NCBI GenBank assembly: GCA_015200345.1
Contig: CP054187.1
Location: 2,898,470-2,962,469, forward strand
Direction: 5' to 3'
DNA from: Planctomycetia bacterium
Lineage (GTDB): Bacteria > Planctomycetota > Phycisphaerae > UBA1845 > UTPLA1
DNA: 64,000 nt
Shown piece after piece: positions 41,455 through 50,462 of this stretch (its first letter is position 1; each line of letters begins with the position of its first letter). The translations under genes were made by a program, and so were the position numbers. Under the pieces are notes generated by a model, which had not been told where the DNA came from, did no database searches, and saw nothing but the letters and a program-made list of their open reading frames with translations.

Positions 41455-42501
41455 TCAGACTCGCGCGGCGGGCCGGGCAGGCCGGCTCAAACCGATGACC
41501 AGTTTCTCTACGTTCGTTCTCACGTCGCCAAGACCGGTCTTGGCGTCGAGGTCGATTTTCAGCAACTTTAACAGATGATCGTACCATTGGGCGAGGGGAA
41601 ATCGGGCCAACTGCTGTTCGAGGCCGTAATCGCTCCAGATTCGCAGCCGCCGAGCCGCTTCCCTCGCGGTGACGCCCTGTTCCACGAGGTGCTTGGCTTC
41701 GGCCAGGCGACGAAAGGCATAGGCCAGCCCGCCGACCGCCCGGTAGGGCGCGCTGCGGTCGGTGGCGAGCACCTGATCCCAGATGGCGAGGGCCGCCGGG
41801 GCGTCGCCGCGCGTGATCGCGTCGGTGATTCGGAAGATGACTTCTTCTCGGGTCGCGCCGACCATTTGCTCAACGTCCGCTTGGGTGATCGCCGTGCGCG
41901 GCGCGACAAATGACGCCAACTTGGCCAGCTCCATGTCGAGAATGCCCAGGCGCGCACCGACCAGCTCGGCGAGCCGGCGTGAGGCGGCGTAGTCGAGCGA
42001 GACGCCGTAAGTGGATTTGGCCCGTGCGACAATCCACGCGGGGACATCCTGCGGCTTGGGCGGGTCGCAGGGAATGTTGCGGCCGATTTTCTCGACCAGC
42101 TTGTAGAGACGAGTGGTTCGCTGCCAGGTTCGGCAGACGAGAATCAGCACACCGGTGGGGGTCGGCGCGCCGAGGTACTTTTCCAGCAATTCGCGGTTGG
42201 TGATCTCCGCTTCGGGGTCGCTCTTGAGCAGATCGTCCGCGTCGCGCACGAGGACGACGCGTTGCGGCGCGAGCAGCGACGGCGTGCGAAGTTCATCCAG
42301 CACCGTGGTGATGGTCGTCGTGGGGCCTTCATACTCCGCCAGCGCCATCGAGTCAGGCTGGTCGCCGAGCAGGTCGCGCAGGATGCGCTGCAAGGCTTCA
42401 AGCCGCAGGAACGAATCCGACCCAAAGATGACGTATACCGGCAGCGGGCCTTTCGTCGCCTCGGTGGCGATGGGTGGGGGAGTGGATTTTCGCGTGGCCA
42501 C
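41455..42501 (-). CDS. holA: DNA polymerase III delta subunit
   Basis: A GTG at 42501, 13 bases after the TPR gene stop, gives 348 residues, close to the usual 340 for HolA; the frame is open far upstream but inside the preceding gene. Motifs: PLPVYVIFGSDSFLRLEALQ at the N-terminus, QRVVLVRDADDLL, RLAELVGARLGILDMELAKL, and FRRLAEAKHLVEQGVTAREA in the C-terminal collar domain. As part of the clamp loader it opens the beta sliding clamp. Confidence in the family is high; the start codon is less certain. Confidence 0.9.
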   Translation of the reverse strand: MATRKSTPPPIATEATKGPLPVYVIFGSDSFLRLEALQRILRDLLGDQPDSMALAEYEGPTTTITTVLDELRTPSLLAPQRVVLVRDADDLLKSDPEAEITNRELLEKYLGAPTPTGVLILVCRTWQRTTRLYKLVEKIGRNIPCDPPKPQDVPAWIVARAKSTYGVSLDYAASRRLAELVGARLGILDMELAKLASFVAPRTAITQADVEQMVGATREEVIFRITDAITRGDAPAALAIWDQVLATDRSAPYRAVGGLAYAFRRLAEAKHLVEQGVTAREAARRLRIWSDYGLEQQLARFPLAQWYDHLLKLLKIDLDAKTGLGDVRTNVEKLVIGLSRPARPAARV

Positions 42502-42514
42502 GGTTGGGCTTTCG

Positions 42515-43957
42515 TCAGGGTGCGGCAACGGCCGGGCGCGGCGGATACAACTCCAGCCGCTTTTCGGCTCGCCGGCGTGCGTCGGGGTCGGACGCGGCAT
42601 GGGTCGCCGCGCGGGTCCACGCTTCGCGAGCCGCGTCGCGGTCGCCGCTAAACAGGGCGACGTCGCCAGCGGCAAGCAGCCCCTCCACGTCGTCGGGGGC
42701 GGCTGCGAGTACCGCGTCAAGCGTCCGACGAGCAGAGTTGTAATCGCCTCGCCGCGCTTGAACAAGGGCCAGCCCGCGGAGCGACGGCACGTGTTGCGGC
42801 GACTTGGCCAGCGCAGTCTTGAAGGCGCGCTCGGCGTCCTCCAGCCGACCTTGGAGAATGAGAATCCCGCCCAGATCGTGCCAGGCGTCGAGCAGGTTCG
42901 GGTCGAGTTTCAGCGCTTCGCGCAGCCGCACGACCGCGAGATCGTATTCCCCGCGAAGCCGATGGTACGTTCCCAGATCGAATCGCTTTTTCGCGTCGCG
43001 GCTGGTCTTCACATCGACCCGCGTCGCGCCGGCATCCGGCTCGCCGGCAGGAGTGAGAGGCTCCGATCTGCGAGGACCGGCTTTCATGCGCTGCGACTCG
43101 CTCGCGCCGCGTTCGGTTCCATCGGCAGAGAGCGAATCCACCATATCCGAATCGGCCGCTGCATCGTCCGCGCCGCGGACCCGCGCGCCATCGGCCGTAA
43201 TCAGAAGCCGGTCGGAGATGTACTGACCGACATTCCCCGCGCGGTCGCGCGCGGTCAGGCGAATCTCCACTCGGCCGCTCACGTCGCCGGGCACGGTCCA
43301 GCGGTACGCGCTGATATCGGGCAGCCCCTCGGCAATTCGGCGGTAGGTCTTTGAGGTCTCGGTCCGCCAGTCGATGGCGACGGGGCGGTCGGCCATCGCC
43401 GCGTCGGCTGCGCGCCAGCGAAGATGCACTTCTCGATTCACCGAGAAATCCGGGTCGGCCGTGAGGCTCAAGAGTTGCACCTCCGGCGACGTGGCATCGA
43501 CGCGAATAAAGGTTTGCGGCGCGATGCCCGGCCGGGGGGCGTCCGAGGACGGACCCGCTTCGTTGTGCAATACGAGGAACAATCCGTATTCACCGTCGCC
43601 GGGGAGCGCGCAGCGAACCGCACCGGTATCGAGCGTCGCATCGTGGGCCTTGGTCCAGGTGCGACCGTGATCCGTGGTGAACCACAACTCGGCGGAGGTG
43701 GGGGCCTCTTGACCATCCATTGTCTGAAAGCCGACGCGAACGGTTCGTGATTTGACGATCGGCGGCGTGGGTGCGGCGTTGGGCTTGGTCTCCGACGTTG
43801 CCTTCTCGCCGTCACCATCGGTTTGCTCGACCAGCGGAGCTTCGGGCGACTCGAAGGTTTCCGGGCGATTGGGAAGGGGGGTTGCGTTTGCGAGCGTTCC
43901 ACCTAGCGACCGGATGAAAATCGCGAGAATGACAAACCGGGCAATCACCATGTGCAT
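42515..43957 (-). CDS. Exported TPR protein with Ig-like region
   Basis: 480 residues from ATG 43957 (a second ATG two codons on is equally possible). Signal peptide VIARFVILAIFIRSLGGTLA, cleaved near NA/TPLP. Beta-sandwich segments lie at about 70-290 (ELWFTTDHGRTWTKAHD, VEIRLTARDRAGNVGQYI). TPR units from about 340: YHRLRGEYDLAVVRLREALK, LGGILILQGRLEDAERAFKT, LVQARRGDYNSARRTLDAVL, DVALFSGDRDAAREAWTRAA. Periplasmic scaffold by inference. First gene of a run with holA. Confidence 0.75.
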   Translation of the reverse strand: MHMVIARFVILAIFIRSLGGTLANATPLPNRPETFESPEAPLVEQTDGDGEKATSETKPNAAPTPPIVKSRTVRVGFQTMDGQEAPTSAELWFTTDHGRTWTKAHDATLDTGAVRCALPGDGEYGLFLVLHNEAGPSSDAPRPGIAPQTFIRVDATSPEVQLLSLTADPDFSVNREVHLRWRAADAAMADRPVAIDWRTETSKTYRRIAEGLPDISAYRWTVPGDVSGRVEIRLTARDRAGNVGQYISDRLLITADGARVRGADDAAADSDMVDSLSADGTERGASESQRMKAGPRRSEPLTPAGEPDAGATRVDVKTSRDAKKRFDLGTYHRLRGEYDLAVVRLREALKLDPNLLDAWHDLGGILILQGRLEDAERAFKTALAKSPQHVPSLRGLALVQARRGDYNSARRTLDAVLAAAPDDVEGLLAAGDVALFSGDRDAAREAWTRAATHAASDPDARRRAEKRLELYPPRPAVAAP

Positions 43958-44424
43958 GAACTTTTCAAGCGGATGTCGGATCGTGCAGGCGTCGCGCGAA
44001 ATGCGGCCGACTCCTTCGTTACCTTCTTATCGGGCAAACATGCTCCTCGTGGGCAGTCTGCGAGCGGTCGGGACATCACGTCAACGAGGCATTTCATAGG
44101 CGCTGTTCGTAACCGCGCCCAACCGGAACGAGTTAACGGTACTCCGAGGCCGATGCGCCGATAGGAATGGCGTTACAGACCCTGTCACGATGCCTCCCGC
44201 GCACGTCGCCCGGTAGAAGTCAACCCGGCAGAGCTGCCATTCGATGAAGGCTCCGTTGGCGGTCTGGTCTGCATTTTCAATACTGAAAATGGGGCCTGGC
44301 CGGCCGGGCGAACAATGCCGCCATGCGACGAGGGTATCAGGCCGTCGCGAATCGGACGCCCGGAGCGGATTCACACAAGCCGGCGAATCATCGCTTCGAC
44401 CGGCGCAGGTGGGGGGACGGGGCG
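43958..44424. other. 467-base intergenic region between divergent genes
   Basis: It holds one clear hairpin, CATTTTCA/TGAAAATG around ATAC (44272-44291). No reliable promoter and no coding frame with support were seen. Confidence 0.4.
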
Positions 44425-45030
44425 ATGGGGCACGAACTTCTTCGCAACCAGATCGCCGTTCAGGCGAATCGCGCGACGCGTCTTCAATTCACTTTGGGCA
44501 CAACGGGCTCAACGGCGCTCCTTCGAGTAGCAATCATCGTCTTGGCGAGCCTCACGGTCGGATGTTACCCCGCCCGTGATGCCGACATGGCCATGTCACC
44601 GCAATCCAAGCCGATGACGGGCTACCGAAACTACCCCTCGCCGGGCAATCGGTCCTCATCGGGCGGCTCGACGTCATCCGGTTATCGAAATAACAACGGC
44701 ACAAGCAGTGGATCGATGGGCTATCGATCACCGAGCAAGAGTGCTTCACCGGGAACCTATCGTGCGGCGCCGAACCGCGCGAACGCGCCCCGCAATCTCA
44801 ACGCGCCCTTGCCGGACCTGGTTCCCGCACGACCCGGCTCGCCGGTGTATCGCAACACGCCATCTACGCCCCCTCCCCAGCCGGACAGCGGCTGCGGATC
44901 ATGTCCCGGTGGGCGGGCCGCACCGGTTGATCCTCCCATGCGCGAGCCGGCGCAAAAACCGGTGGACGCATCCGATGATGATCGCCATCCGAGCCGGTGG
45001 AAAAAGAAGCTCAAGGCGCATTACGCATAA
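44425..45030 (+). CDS. Small Ser/Pro-rich lipoprotein
   Basis: 201 residues from ATG 44425, with GGGGGGA upstream. Hydrophobic segment LLRVAIIVLASLTVGC gives a lipobox at TVGC after an unusually long n-region (about 46 residues), so a start further in is possible. The mature part is disordered and repeats GYRN-type motifs (TGYRNYPSPG, SGYRNNNG, MGYRSPS) and ends with a basic tail (RWKKKLKAHYA). Unknown function. Confidence 0.6.
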   Translation: MGHELLRNQIAVQANRATRLQFTLGTTGSTALLRVAIIVLASLTVGCYPARDADMAMSPQSKPMTGYRNYPSPGNRSSSGGSTSSGYRNNNGTSSGSMGYRSPSKSASPGTYRAAPNRANAPRNLNAPLPDLVPARPGSPVYRNTPSTPPPQPDSGCGSCPGGRAAPVDPPMREPAQKPVDASDDDRHPSRWKKKLKAHYA

Positions 45031-45069
45031 TCGGCTGCACGGGCCGGTAGGCCGGCGCGCCGGGGCTGA

Positions 45070-45810
45070 TCACGGTTTATTGATCGGAATCGTCTGCCCG
45101 CTGATGTATCGGCAGGCCGGTGAGAGCAGCGTCTCCACCAGTGCCGCCACGTCGTCGGGAGCGAGGGTTTGTTCGGCGGGGTATTCCGGAAACGCGCCGC
45201 GCAACATCTCGGTTTCGACGGCCCCGGGCGCGACGGCGTAGGCCCGCACACCGTGCGGCGCGCCCTCGACCGCCAGGCCACGGGTGTATAAGTTGACAAA
45301 AGACTTCGTTGCGCCGTACGCCGCCAGCCCCGGGAACGGATCGAACGACGCCATCGACGAAATGCTCACCACCGCGCCGCGCCGCCGCACGAGATCAGGC
45401 CAGGCCGCCCGCGTACACAGATAAACCGAGCGAACGTTGGCCGACAGCAGGTGTTCAAACGCCTCCGGTTGCAAGTCCGCCAGCGTACTTAAGTACGCGA
45501 ACCCCGCGTTGTTGATGAGCACGTCGATCGGCCCAAACGTCGCACGCGCTTCCTCCGCGATCCGCTGCACGTCGGCGTCGTTCGACACGTCGCCCACCAG
45601 CGCCAGCGCTCGGCCGCCCTGTTGCGTCACCAAGTCGCGCGTCTGCTGAATTTGATCGGCGCTGCGCGAGACACATGCCACGCTCGCCCCGGCTGCCGCA
45701 AGCCGCCGCGCGATGGCCCGGCCGATGCCGCGCCCGGCGCCGGTGACCAGGACCGTGCGCCCCGCCAGCGATGGTTGGGTCAATTCAAGTGACACGGCCA
45801 TTCTCCGCAT
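45070..45810 (-). CDS. Short-chain dehydrogenase/reductase
   Basis: 246 residues from ATG 45810 (a second ATG at 45801). Classical SDR: TGAGRGIG nucleotide-binding motif, NNAG, catalytic Ser in VVSISSMAS, and YGATK active site, followed by VAPGAVETEML. NAD(P)-dependent oxidoreductase of unknown substrate. The start region overlaps the 3' end of the small Cys-rich membrane protein gene. Confidence 0.9.
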   Translation of the reverse strand: MRRMAVSLELTQPSLAGRTVLVTGAGRGIGRAIARRLAAAGASVACVSRSADQIQQTRDLVTQQGGRALALVGDVSNDADVQRIAEEARATFGPIDVLINNAGFAYLSTLADLQPEAFEHLLSANVRSVYLCTRAAWPDLVRRRGAVVSISSMASFDPFPGLAAYGATKSFVNLYTRGLAVEGAPHGVRAYAVAPGAVETEMLRGAFPEYPAEQTLAPDDVAALVETLLSPACRYISGQTIPINKP

Positions 45811-46018
45811 CCGCTCGCCGACTGGTCACGCTGATTTCGATCAATTCGCGTCGCGTGCCGAGTCGGTCCGTTTCGGCTGACGGCGCAGCTGAACGACTCG
45901 AAGCGGCGCACCCGCAGGATGTACCGCAGGCTGACGGACGGCGCAGCGCCTGCACGATTCGGACGATCAGGGCGACCGCAGCGCACGCGACGATTACGAG
46001 GGCGACCACCGTTTGCAT
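45785..46018 (-). CDS. Small Cys-rich single-helix membrane protein (FeoB-associated type)
   Basis: 77 residues from ATG 46018. One transmembrane helix (VVALVIVACAAVALIVRIV) followed by a Cys cluster (SACGTSCGCAASS), as in the FeoB-associated Cys-rich membrane proteins; the tail after residue 45 is extra. No feoA/feoB genes are nearby. Its end overlaps the SDR start. No clear ribosome site, so moderate confidence. Confidence 0.5.
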   Translation of the reverse strand: MQTVVALVIVACAAVALIVRIVQALRRPSACGTSCGCAASSRSAAPSAETDRLGTRRELIEISVTSRRADAENGRVT

Positions 46019-46146
46019 GAGGAGATTCTACGCACGCGCGAAAGACCCCGCCACGAACCCACCTGGCTTTGGCGAACCTCCCCGCAACCGGATAAAATGC
46101 CGCGACGCATCGTCGCAACGCAACGTTGTTCTCAAGGAGCTCACGC

Positions 46147-46644
46147 ATGAACGTCGCCGAGTTGTTGGCCAATCGACTGCACCTCGCCCGCCAGTGGACG
46201 CTTAGCCTGCTCGGCGACCTTCCGGAATCGTCGTGGTATGACTGCCCGATCCCGGATTTCGGCCATGTCGCGTGGCAGGTGGCGCACCTCGCCGTGTCGC
46301 AGATCGGGCTGGTCCACGTGCGCTGCTTCGGCAAGTCATTCACCGACTTCGCGCCGGAGCCGTATCTGAAGCTGTTCGGGCGCGCGTCGAGGCCCACCAA
46401 CGGCCCGGCGGGTTATCCCTCGCTCGGCGAGATCAAGACGTTTTTCCACAAGACGCAGGACAGCACCCTGCAACTCATCCGCTCGATGGATGACGCCATG
46501 CTGTCACGCCCGACAGCCGGCGACCCGCACCCGATGTTCAGCGACTGCGCCGGGGCCGCGGCGATGGCCGGCGCGCATGAGACGTTTCACGGGGGGCAGA
46601 TCGCGATGATCCGGCGGATGCGCGGACTGGCACCGCTGCGGTAG
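46147..46644 (+). CDS. DinB-like four-helix protein
   Basis: 165 residues from ATG 46147, with AAGGAG seven bases upstream. Two histidine-bearing helices fit the DinB/YfiT metal site: GHVAWQVAHLAVSQ and GAHETFHGGQIAMIRR. Members are often thiol-dependent transferases or stress-induced proteins; the substrate here is unknown. Confidence 0.8.
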   Translation: MNVAELLANRLHLARQWTLSLLGDLPESSWYDCPIPDFGHVAWQVAHLAVSQIGLVHVRCFGKSFTDFAPEPYLKLFGRASRPTNGPAGYPSLGEIKTFFHKTQDSTLQLIRSMDDAMLSRPTAGDPHPMFSDCAGAAAMAGAHETFHGGQIAMIRRMRGLAPLR

Positions 46645-46691
46645 TCAATCTCGTTCACAAAGGGTGATCGCTCGGATCGAGCGAGTCGGGG

Positions 46692-47693
46692 TTATTCGCT
46701 ACGCCGTACGAGGTCGTCGAGCAGATCGTCGGTCACGGGGATGAACCGACCGCCGGTGGCGTTGGCGATGGGCGAGAGGTCCTGCTCGGCCGCCTGCCCC
46801 AGCGCGACGACGTGCGTGATCGCGCCGGACTGCTCGGCCGCCTGCGTCAGCAGGGCCATTTGCTCGTTATCGACGGGCTTGCTCAACAAGAGGAAAAGTT
46901 GATCGGCATACCAGCCGCGCGTGGTCAGGAGCGCGCGGGGCAGATCGGTGTCGCCGGTGGGCACACGGGAGACCAGGACGCTGCGGGCACCCTCAAGATC
47001 GCCCGACGGCTCGGCCACTTCGACGATGTTGCTGCGGTCTCGATTGGCAGGGCGGACGATGCCGAACCGCCGACCCTGGAGATGTTCCGAGCGGGTCAGC
47101 GAGTTCGTCACGGCGGCGAGTCGGTCAATGTACGGAGCCATCGTGCGATCGTTGTCAACGACGAGGCCGATGGTCTTGCCCTCGAGCGGCAATCCGAAAT
47201 AAGTGGTTTTGGGATTGGATTCGAGGATGGCCGTTTTCGGATCCCACGGGGCGGGCGGCGAGGGCTCAACCGGCGTCGCGCTGACCGGTGGCGTCATGGC
47301 GACAATTGTCGGCGGCTCGCTCCGACCTTCGCCGGTCCACAGCCACACCGTCAGGCCGACGCCGATGAACAGGCACGCCGCCGCTCCACCCGTGAGAAGT
47401 TTGGCCGTCAGCGTGCGAGGGAGATAACTCGCTGACGCCCATCGTGTCGGCTTCGCAGCCTGGCTGCCCGAGGAACGAGCGGGGGCGCCGGCGCGGGATT
47501 TGATTCGGTTCGGCGTGGCGGCCGCGAGAGGCGGCATGGCGGGGCGCTGCGAAGGTCTTGCAGCGGCTTCAACACCGGCGCGCGGAACGTGTAACACATT
47601 TCGACAGCGCGGACATTTGCAGCTCGCTCCGGCGAAGACCGGATCAAGCGAAAGATCCTTGCCACAGGATGTACACTTCATCCGCAGCGGCAT
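46692..47693 (-). CDS. Zinc-ribbon membrane protein with VWA-like domain
   Basis: 333 residues from ATG 47693 (GGAG ten bases upstream). N-terminal zinc ribbon CTSCGK...CKCPRC, a Pro-rich linker, one transmembrane helix (LLTGGAAACLFIGVGLTVWL), then a domain with von Willebrand A-like order: IGLVVDNDRTMAPYIDRLAA, LPRALLTTRGWYADQLFLLL, ITHVVALGQAAEQDLSPIA. The MIDAS sequence is D-x-D-x-T, not the usual DxSxS, so metal binding is uncertain. Function unknown. Confidence 0.65.
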   Translation of the reverse strand: MPLRMKCTSCGKDLSLDPVFAGASCKCPRCRNVLHVPRAGVEAAARPSQRPAMPPLAAATPNRIKSRAGAPARSSGSQAAKPTRWASASYLPRTLTAKLLTGGAAACLFIGVGLTVWLWTGEGRSEPPTIVAMTPPVSATPVEPSPPAPWDPKTAILESNPKTTYFGLPLEGKTIGLVVDNDRTMAPYIDRLAAVTNSLTRSEHLQGRRFGIVRPANRDRSNIVEVAEPSGDLEGARSVLVSRVPTGDTDLPRALLTTRGWYADQLFLLLSKPVDNEQMALLTQAAEQSGAITHVVALGQAAEQDLSPIANATGGRFIPVTDDLLDDLVRRSE

Positions 47694-47852
47694 AGAGATA
47701 CCGCTCCTGACGAAAGGCATTCCCACCTGGGCTTGGCAGACTGACGCCTTTTTCGCCGCGGGATTCTAGCCAGTTGCGGGAGAGGTCAGACGACGGCTAT
47801 CCGCAACACGTGAATTGCAAAGGCCTTACCGCACGACGATTCTGCCACGACC

Positions 47853-48854
47853 CTACCCTTCCACACGCCAAATATACATGAAACGGGGGCCTCCTGTAAA
47901 GAGCGAAGGCAGTTGAAAGTTGAAAACGTTAACATTGGCCGGGCTTTCCGGCCCGCCGCGGGCGTAGATATTCGGTGTCCAATCCAACGGGCGATGGTAA
48001 ACCACGACGTTGGCACGCTTTATGTTGGCGCGGGTCTTCGCGGCGGTCAGGGCGTCGTCCAAGGTCCCGATTCGATCAATCAGGCCCGCCTCCAGGGCCT
48101 GCTGGGCGTTGTAGACCCGGCCGTCGGCCAGTTTCACGATCTGCTCGCGCGTCAGCTTCGGCCGCCCGGCGGCGACAATATCGACAAATTGATTATAGAA
48201 GCCGTCGACCAGGTCCTGAAACACCTTGCGCTCTTCGGGCTTCATTTTTCGCAGCGGCGAGCCGGCGTCCTTGAAGGCGCCCGACGTGATTGCGTCCGTC
48301 ACGACACCGATCTTGCCCAGCGTGCCCGATACATCCATCATCTGCATGATGACGCCGATCGAACCGGTCACGCTTGTGCGCTGCGCGATGATCTCATCCG
48401 CGGCGCACGAAAGGTAGTACGCACCGCTCGCCGAAACATCCTGAAAGTAGGCGATCACCGGCTTGCCGGTCTTCTTCCGAAACGCGAGGAGTTCCTCGTA
48501 CATCGTGTCGCTCGCCGTCACGCTGCCGCCCGGCGAATTGATGCGCAGCACGATGGCCTTGACGCGGTCATCCTTCGCCGCGGCCTGGAGTTTTTCGACG
48601 AGAAATGAAACGGGATGCTCGCCTTCGGAGAACAGACCCATCTGGTGGCTGTTCATCAGAATGCCGGAGACTTCGATCAGCGCGATGCGGTTGGATTCCC
48701 AGATCGACTCGGTGATGACCAGGCGCTCCTTGAGCGACAGGTCGGCCGGAAGCGCCGTGACCTTGAAGCTGCCGGTCGGCGCGCAGCCGACGATGCACAG
48801 CATGAGTACGCCAGGCACGCAGAGCACGACGCGACGATGAAAGCATGGAACCAT
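47853..48854 (-). CDS. sppA: Signal peptide peptidase SppA (S49), lipoprotein form
   Basis: 333 residues; AAGGAG precedes ATG 48854. A lipobox (LCIVGC, Cys24) anchors it. The S49 fold is clear: VKAIVLRINSPGGSVTASD, DVSASGAYYLSCAADEI with likely nucleophile Ser143, VTGSIGV, and GAFKDAGSP with Lys195 as general base. It degrades leftover signal peptides in the membrane. Single-domain 36K type. Confidence 0.92.
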   Translation of the reverse strand: MVPCFHRRVVLCVPGVLMLCIVGCAPTGSFKVTALPADLSLKERLVITESIWESNRIALIEVSGILMNSHQMGLFSEGEHPVSFLVEKLQAAAKDDRVKAIVLRINSPGGSVTASDTMYEELLAFRKKTGKPVIAYFQDVSASGAYYLSCAADEIIAQRTSVTGSIGVIMQMMDVSGTLGKIGVVTDAITSGAFKDAGSPLRKMKPEERKVFQDLVDGFYNQFVDIVAAGRPKLTREQIVKLADGRVYNAQQALEAGLIDRIGTLDDALTAAKTRANIKRANVVVYHRPLDWTPNIYARGGPESPANVNVFNFQLPSLFTGGPRFMYIWRVEG

Positions 48855-48970
48855 GTGGGGTGATCTCCTTCCACTCTATATCGGCGGCGGCTTGACTGGC
48901 GGCCGAACAGAAGGCCTCGATCGGGCCGTCGACGAGGATTCTAAGTGGAGCCGCAGAATGATTCATCGGG

Positions 48971-49020
48971 TGTGGCACCCGCCGCGGCGGGTGAATCACA
49001 GGCGAGACGCCAGTGCCACA
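48971..49020. repeat. 50-bp dispersed repeat with TGTGGCAC/GTGCCACA ends
   Basis: TGTGGCAC (48971-48978) and GTGCCACA (49013-49020) form 8-bp inverted ends around a CCCGCCGCGGCGGGTG hairpin. A related sequence in opposite orientation lies at about 57686-57730. Confidence 0.75.
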
Positions 49021-49094
49021 GGTGAATGCTGATCGCGGCTTCACTTAGTCATCGGCGGTTGTCGGATCGTGCCGCGCTGGTTAACGTACCCAGG

Positions 49095-49370
49095 ATGGCA
49101 GCAAGTGATCGGACGATGTTTGAGATTTATCGCGAGGCGGGGTACGGCCGTGCGTATCGCGTGGTGTACTTCACCGAGCTGGAGGAGAAGAACAAGGAGC
49201 AGGAGATCAACCGGGCGATGGCGGGCGAGCACGTCTTCGACGGGTTTCTGCTCGACTTGAAGAAAGAGACCGGCAAGGCGCGCGTGGCGGAAATTCTGAC
49301 GCGGCTCAACGCGGGGGAGGCGCTGGGGTCGGAGGAAATCGCGGCGCAGCTGGAGGGATTCTTGGCGTAG
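49095..49370 (+). CDS. Small unknown protein, 91 residues
   Basis: From ATG 49095 (or the ATG at 49116). Mixed alpha/beta, charged: FEIYREAGYGRAYRVVYFTE, then EEKNKEQEINRAMAGEHVFD and a helical end IAAQLEGFLA. No family recognised; normal codon use supports coding. Confidence 0.6.
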   Translation: MAASDRTMFEIYREAGYGRAYRVVYFTELEEKNKEQEINRAMAGEHVFDGFLLDLKKETGKARVAEILTRLNAGEALGSEEIAAQLEGFLA

Positions 49371-49389
49371 GGCGCGTTCATCGCCTCTT

Positions 49390-49407
49390 GGAGCGTCAAG
49401 ACGCTCC
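49390..49407. repeat. Palindrome GGAGCGTC/GACGCTCC
   Basis: Eight-base perfect arms around AA, 19 bases after the small gene's stop. No T-run, so more likely a dispersed palindromic repeat than a terminator. Confidence 0.5.
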
Positions 49408-49479
49408 CTCCGGCGGGCGAAGTGACGCGTCGTCTCCTAACGTCTATTGCAATTTTGCAATTGGCTTTTTCATTTTGGC

Positions 49480-50277
49480 TTACGGCAGCGCCATCATGTA
49501 GGCGTGCCAGCCCGGGCAGTTCTCGGCGCGCTCGGCCCGGCGAAAGACGCCGTTGCCCTCGCCGTCGCGGCCGGTGCCTTCCCAGTAGACGTGTGACGAT
49601 TTGAAACCTGCGGCGCGAAGGCAGTCGCGGATGCCGCCAATCGTCCACAGCCGCCAGTCGTAGGTGAAGGCGCGCTTCAGCTTCGTGCCATCGGGAAACT
49701 CAAAGTGAATGTGGCAGATGGCGTCGTCGGTGGTCGGGTTGTAGGCGGCCTGATCCCAGACGTAGGTGAACCCCTTGTAACGTGTGCGCTCCTGCATGAC
49801 TTTCTGCGATTCCCAGCCGCCGTAGGAGTCGAGCACGAACAGCCCGTCGCGCGCGAGCGAACGGCGCACCTGCGTGAAATACGCCGTCAACAGCTCGGGT
49901 GTTTTGAAAACGAAGAAGCTGAAATTGAACGCGCCGACGACTTGGACCTTCGGTTTCGTGACGTGCAGCACGTTGCGCCGCAGCAGGTGAATACGCCTTT
50001 GCTGTTCGGCGGACAGTTTCGAGAGATTGTTCCGGCGGCCCCATGCGAGCGTGTCGGCGCAGAGGTCCACGCCCCAGGCGACGTTGTCCCGCCGCCGCCG
50101 TACCCATTCGCAGGAGATCAGCGCCGTGCCGCAGAAATCCTCGCGGAAGCGCGTTGGAAGACGCCCGTATTCTTTCCGATAGACGCGGTCGATGAAATCA
50201 ATCTCCGCTTCGGGCGATTGAACCGATTCCTGGTAGAGCACGAACTTGTCAGCCGTGCGTGCGGTGAACTTTGCCAT
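49480..50277 (-). CDS. Class I SAM-dependent methyltransferase
   Basis: 265 residues from ATG 50277. Motif I FREDFCGTALISCEWV, then WGVDLCADTLAWGRR, and FNFSFFVFKTPELLTAYF, SLARDGLFVLDSYGGWES. The C-terminal half (FEFPDGTKLKRAFTYDWRLW, GIRDCLRAAGFKSSHVYWEG) matches stand-alone methyltransferases of unknown substrate. Confidence 0.82.
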   Translation of the reverse strand: MAKFTARTADKFVLYQESVQSPEAEIDFIDRVYRKEYGRLPTRFREDFCGTALISCEWVRRRRDNVAWGVDLCADTLAWGRRNNLSKLSAEQQRRIHLLRRNVLHVTKPKVQVVGAFNFSFFVFKTPELLTAYFTQVRRSLARDGLFVLDSYGGWESQKVMQERTRYKGFTYVWDQAAYNPTTDDAICHIHFEFPDGTKLKRAFTYDWRLWTIGGIRDCLRAAGFKSSHVYWEGTGRDGEGNGVFRRAERAENCPGWHAYMMALP

Positions 50278-50462
50278 GCGTGCTTCGATCCTCTATTGGC
50301 TGCGATCCCCATGCTGCTTCGCGCCATGCTTCGTTTCAACGATTTCCGTCGCTCCTGAAACGGGGACGGGAAAGTTAAGGGCTGCGTGGCGAGTTGAAAA
50401 GCCTTAACACGCGTGCGCCACGGGGTCAGCCCGCCGCTTGGCGGTGTGCAGCGCGGAACGCC

